Below the pieces are notes generated by a model, which saw only the letters and a list, made by a program, of their open reading frames with translations, searched no databases and had not been told where the DNA came from. The position numbers were made by a program, and so were the translations under genes. Shown here piece after piece: positions 61,410 to 64,000 of a DNA stretch of 64,000 nt (its first letter is position 1; every line of letters begins with the position of its first letter). Source of the DNA: Myoxocephalus aenaeus (Eukaryota; Chordata; Actinopteri; Perciformes; Cottidae); the NCBI GenBank assembly GCA_038501785.1, contig JBAMJR010000031.1, forward strand, positions 14,499,501-14,563,500, given 5' to 3'.

Positions 61410-61670
61410 ATGCTGTGGACAGTGATACTAGCGCTGCTGGTGCTTCTGCTGCTGCAGACTCAGCTGTCTGTGTGCTTAAGGGAATTACGCAGCAGGAGTT
61501 CCAGCTCCCCTCCCTCCTCCCCTTCGTCGTCCTCTTCCTCCTCTTCCTCTTACAATGCCACCCAGCTGCGGCTGCCCGGAGCGATTATTATTGGCGTGCG
61601 GAAAGGCGGCACCAGAGCCCTGCTGGAGATGCTCAACCTGCACCCAGACGTGGAAGTGGCGAAGGCCGAG
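61410..61670 (+). CDS. hs3st1-like: heparan sulfate 3-O-sulfotransferase 1-like, coding exon 1
   Basis: 87 codons from ATG (context GGCACCATG) to the donor GAG|GTAAAT. Residues 1-22 (MLWTVILALLVLLLLQTQLS) form a signal peptide, followed by a serine-rich linker with an NAT glycosylation site. Then comes the PAPS 5'-phosphosulfate loop GVRKGGTRALLEMLNLHP and AKAE, whose Glu aligns with the catalytic base of human HS3ST1 (Glu90). The enzyme transfers sulfate from PAPS to the 3-OH of glucosamine in heparan sulfate in the Golgi, creating antithrombin- or ligand-binding sites. The exon may begin at 61260 after an acceptor. The exon ends in phase 0. The short luminal form fits type 1 or 5 better than the membrane-anchored 2/3/4 types. 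The exact paralogue is not settled. Confidence 0.93.
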
Positions 61671-61702
61671 GTAAATGACTCATAAATGTGTAACCACCAG
61701 TG

Positions 61703-61860
61703 GTGGAAAGTAACTGAGTAGAAGTACTCCAGTACTGTACGTAAGTACAGTTTAAATGTACTTAAGTTAAGTATTTCCTATTTATACTACATTATACTTC
61801 TACTCCACTACATCTCATTGAAACGTTGTACTATTTATCAACCGTACAGTTATTTTTTAG
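61703..61860 (+). mobile_element. interspersed hAT-derived repeat, left end
   Basis: Starts CAGTGGTGGAAAGTAACTGA, the usual left terminus of this fish family, and continues through AAGTACTCCAGTACTGTACG and TATACTTCTACTCCACTACA. Confidence 0.75.
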
Positions 61861-63510
61861 ATTAAAGGAGCAGTGTGTAGGATTTAGTGACATCCAGTGG
61901 TGAAGTTGCAGATTGCATCTCATTAATTAATACCTCTCCGCTCACTCCTCCCTTTCCAAGCGTGTTGGAAAATTCATTGGGAAAGACACAAAATGCAAAG
62001 TTTTCATCTGAAGCTCAAAACCTTCATATTATGGGTAAAAATAATTAGGTCTGCATAGTAAGTCTTCAAGTACAATTGTATGGTACTAGTACTTTACTGA
62101 AGTATTTCTATTTTGGGAGAGGTTTACTCCCCTTATTGTACAGTGATACTGAATTTTAGAGCTGAAACAATCAGTCAATTGAAGCAAATCGCACTATTTT
62201 CTGACAATTTATAGAGAGTCACTAATCTAGCTTTAGTTATTAGTTACTTTGCAGATTATAATTGTGCATTCACCTTAAGTCTCCTCGACCATATATAGAG
62301 AATTTAGATGCAGTGCCATCTACAATATTACAATGCTGCTTAAAGGTTACCACATTAATAATTTTAAAAAAAAGAGACCCTTCTACAAAATGAGTGTTTT
62401 TAGTTTTGAAACTTTAGTATGTTGTGCCTTTAATGTGAGACTTTCACTTATACATGACTATTGTTCTATGATAGTATTGCTATATATACTTAAGTATATA
62501 AGTAAAATCATCACACATGACCAAATACCACCTTGGGGAACGATGATGGGAAATCACATTAGAAAGAGAATGTTACACCAATGCAATAGGCTTTGTTTTC
62601 CTTTCTTTTTTGGCCTCAAAGAATCCAACAAAAGAATTCTTCAGGGAGAAGTAATTTAAACTGCATATTAAACCTTTAAATCATATTATAGGGAAGTGAG
62701 AGCCAGCTGCAGACACAATGGAACATACATTCTAAGACAAGTTTGGACGTGCCTGGGCGGTAGAGCGAGCTGATACAAGCATGACGTCAGCGCTTGAACT
62801 GATGCAATGTTCCAATAACGATGAATCTGCATCACTGATGGAGTCTATTATCCTCCTTTCCCCCCGATAAACTGTGTTTAAAATGTTTCCTACCTGGTAC
62901 ATTTATAATAAATATATCAAAATGAACCTGTATACTGTACATGTGTTCGGGGGAATCTGTGTCCCACTTTAGGTGAGCTTTTCCCCCTATTGTCATCATC
63001 AATGCAGAGAGGCACACATACAATGAGAACAAAGTCAGCTCAGCCGAGATAAAGCAGAGATAAATCCAGATCTGGGTCGTTTGAGGTGAAGACTGCAGCG
63101 ATAGAAAAGCCGGTGCGATGTAACTGATTGGTTTGGACAAGATGGAGACAAAATGAAAAGAGCTCATTGTCTCATAGAAACATTTCTCACACATTCTTTC
63201 GGTCGCATCAAGGCGAGAGACGCTGCAGACAGAAACTTGTTAGTTTTGAGAAAAATAATACACATTAAGGTGTTTACTTTACTACTTTGTCTATTTGCGT
63301 CTGTATATTTATCCTAAATTCACCAAACGTTACCATTACTGCCTCATTTGCACATTTAAAGATAACATTTCTGAAAACTTATAATACAAAAAAGAATTGT
63401 CTTAACGTAAGTAATCAACTGGGGAAGTTTCATGGCGATGTCTGTTCGTTAAACTTTACATTAATGATGCCTCCTCATCAAGAGGAGACATTTTATGGAC
63501 ATTCTTTACA

Positions 63511-63560
63511 TTTCCCCACTGCGGGACTAATAAAGGAATATCTAATCTAATCTAATTAAC
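63511..63560 (+). mobile_element. LINE 3' tail abutting the exon 2 acceptor
   Basis: TTTCCCCACTGCGGGACTAA then TAAAGGAATA and (TCTAA)n, the same LINE end as at 31242-31301. It finishes about 17 bases before the splice acceptor of the sulfotransferase exon. Confidence 0.8.
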
Positions 63561-63577
63561 CCTCTAATCTCTGTCAG

Positions 63578-64000
63578 GTGCACTACTTCAACGTGGAGGA
63601 GCATTACCGCCGAGGCCTGGCCTGGTACCGAGCCCAGATGCCCCTGACCCTCCCCGATCAGCTGACGGTGGAGAAGACCCCCGGCTACTTTGCGTCCCCT
63701 CAGGTTCCCTCGCGTGTCTGGGACATGAACCCGACGGTCCGCTTGCTGCTCATCGTCCGGGACCCGGCAGAGAGGCTGGTCTCCGACTACACCCAGGTCC
63801 TCCACAACCGCCTGACCCGCCACAAGCCCTACCAGCCGCTGGAGGAGCTCCTGATCCACGAGGGCCACGTTGACCCCGGTTACAAGGCGCTGCAGCGCAG
63901 CCTGTATTACCAGCATCTGGCCCGCTGGCTGGAGATCTTCCCCAGGGAGCAGATCCACGTGGTGGACGGCGACGCGCTCATTCGGGATCCCTTCCCCGAG
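63578..64000 (+). CDS. hs3st1-like: heparan sulfate 3-O-sulfotransferase 1-like, coding exon 2 (runs off window)
   Basis: 141 codons in phase 0 from the acceptor CTGTCAG: VHYFNVEEHYRRGLAWYRAQ, the substrate-cleft segment LTVEKTPGYFASPQVP, the 3'-phosphate-binding LLLIVRDPAERLVSDYTQVL (Arg and Ser of the PAPS site), YKALQRSLYYQHLARWLEIF and HVVDGDALIRDPFPE at the window edge. All follow human HS3ST1 order closely. With exon 1 this makes 228 of roughly 300-310 residues; the remaining C-terminus (disulfide loop) lies beyond 64000. No frame break. The exon is GC-rich compared with its surroundings, as usual for coding exons here. Confidence 0.95.
   Translation, partial: MHYFNVEEHYRRGLAWYRAQMPLTLPDQLTVEKTPGYFASPQVPSRVWDMNPTVRLLLIVRDPAERLVSDYTQVLHNRLTRHKPYQPLEELLIHEGHVDPGYKALQRSLYYQHLARWLEIFPREQIHVVDGDALIRDPFPE

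Larger units (their letters stand above)
61671..63577 (+). other. sulfotransferase intron 1 with interspersed repeats
   Basis: 1.9-kb GT-AG intron. It holds a hAT-derived repeat at 61703-61860 (AGTGGTGGAAAGTAACTGAG, TACTCCACTACATCTC), a second common repeat at 61864-61970 (shared with 21553-21665), and a LINE tail at 63511-63560 just before the acceptor CTCTGTCAG. No exon was recognised inside. Confidence 0.75.

Overview
The window looks like nuclear DNA of a ray-finned (percomorph-type) teleost fish. The reasons are vertebrate exon/intron structure with GT-AG junctions, fish-type TRIM genes, many hAT and LINE remnants of fish character, and very long (CA/GT)n microsatellites. It is gene-poor and repeat-rich. 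Only three loci are convincingly protein-coding: one exon of a short-chain dehydrogenase at the left edge (276-578, minus), an intact intronless TRIM gene (14211-15638, minus) with a frameshifted sister (5936-7427, minus), and the first two coding exons of a heparan sulfate 3-O-sulfotransferase running off the right edge (61410-61670 and 63578-64000, plus).

Layout. 1-1.7 kb: dehydrogenase exon and a doubtful pair of exons. 1.7-5 kb: hAT debris, a CA repeat, a 154-bp orphan piece of TRIM coding sequence in inverted orientation, and an L2/CR1-type LINE. 5.9-15.6 kb: the TRIM pair, separated by a 1.5-kb hAT element with 8-bp target duplication, a decayed hAT transposase end, and a 5'-truncated RTE/Rex3-like LINE that carries a nested 381-bp hAT MITE. 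16.6-21.3 kb: one L2/CR1-type LINE broken twice, by a 1.94-kb hAT element (8-bp duplication) and by a segment holding a 1.0-kb hAT element (8-bp duplication). 22-61 kb: a long gene-free stretch of microsatellites, a 0.9-kb polypyrimidine tract, two foldback MITEs with TA duplications, a 17-bp palindromic E-box array, and about ten copies of a roughly 0.45-kb interspersed repeat (called R450 here). A possible 5' untranslated exon lies at about 41.2-41.54 kb. 61.3-64 kb: the sulfotransferase.

The genes are not a functional unit. The TRIM pair is an innate-immunity-type tandem family with signs of gene conversion. The sulfotransferase has a large upstream gene desert that may hold its regulatory DNA (inference). 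No tRNA, rRNA, CRISPR or prokaryotic system was seen. All family assignments come from reading motifs by eye; no database search was run.
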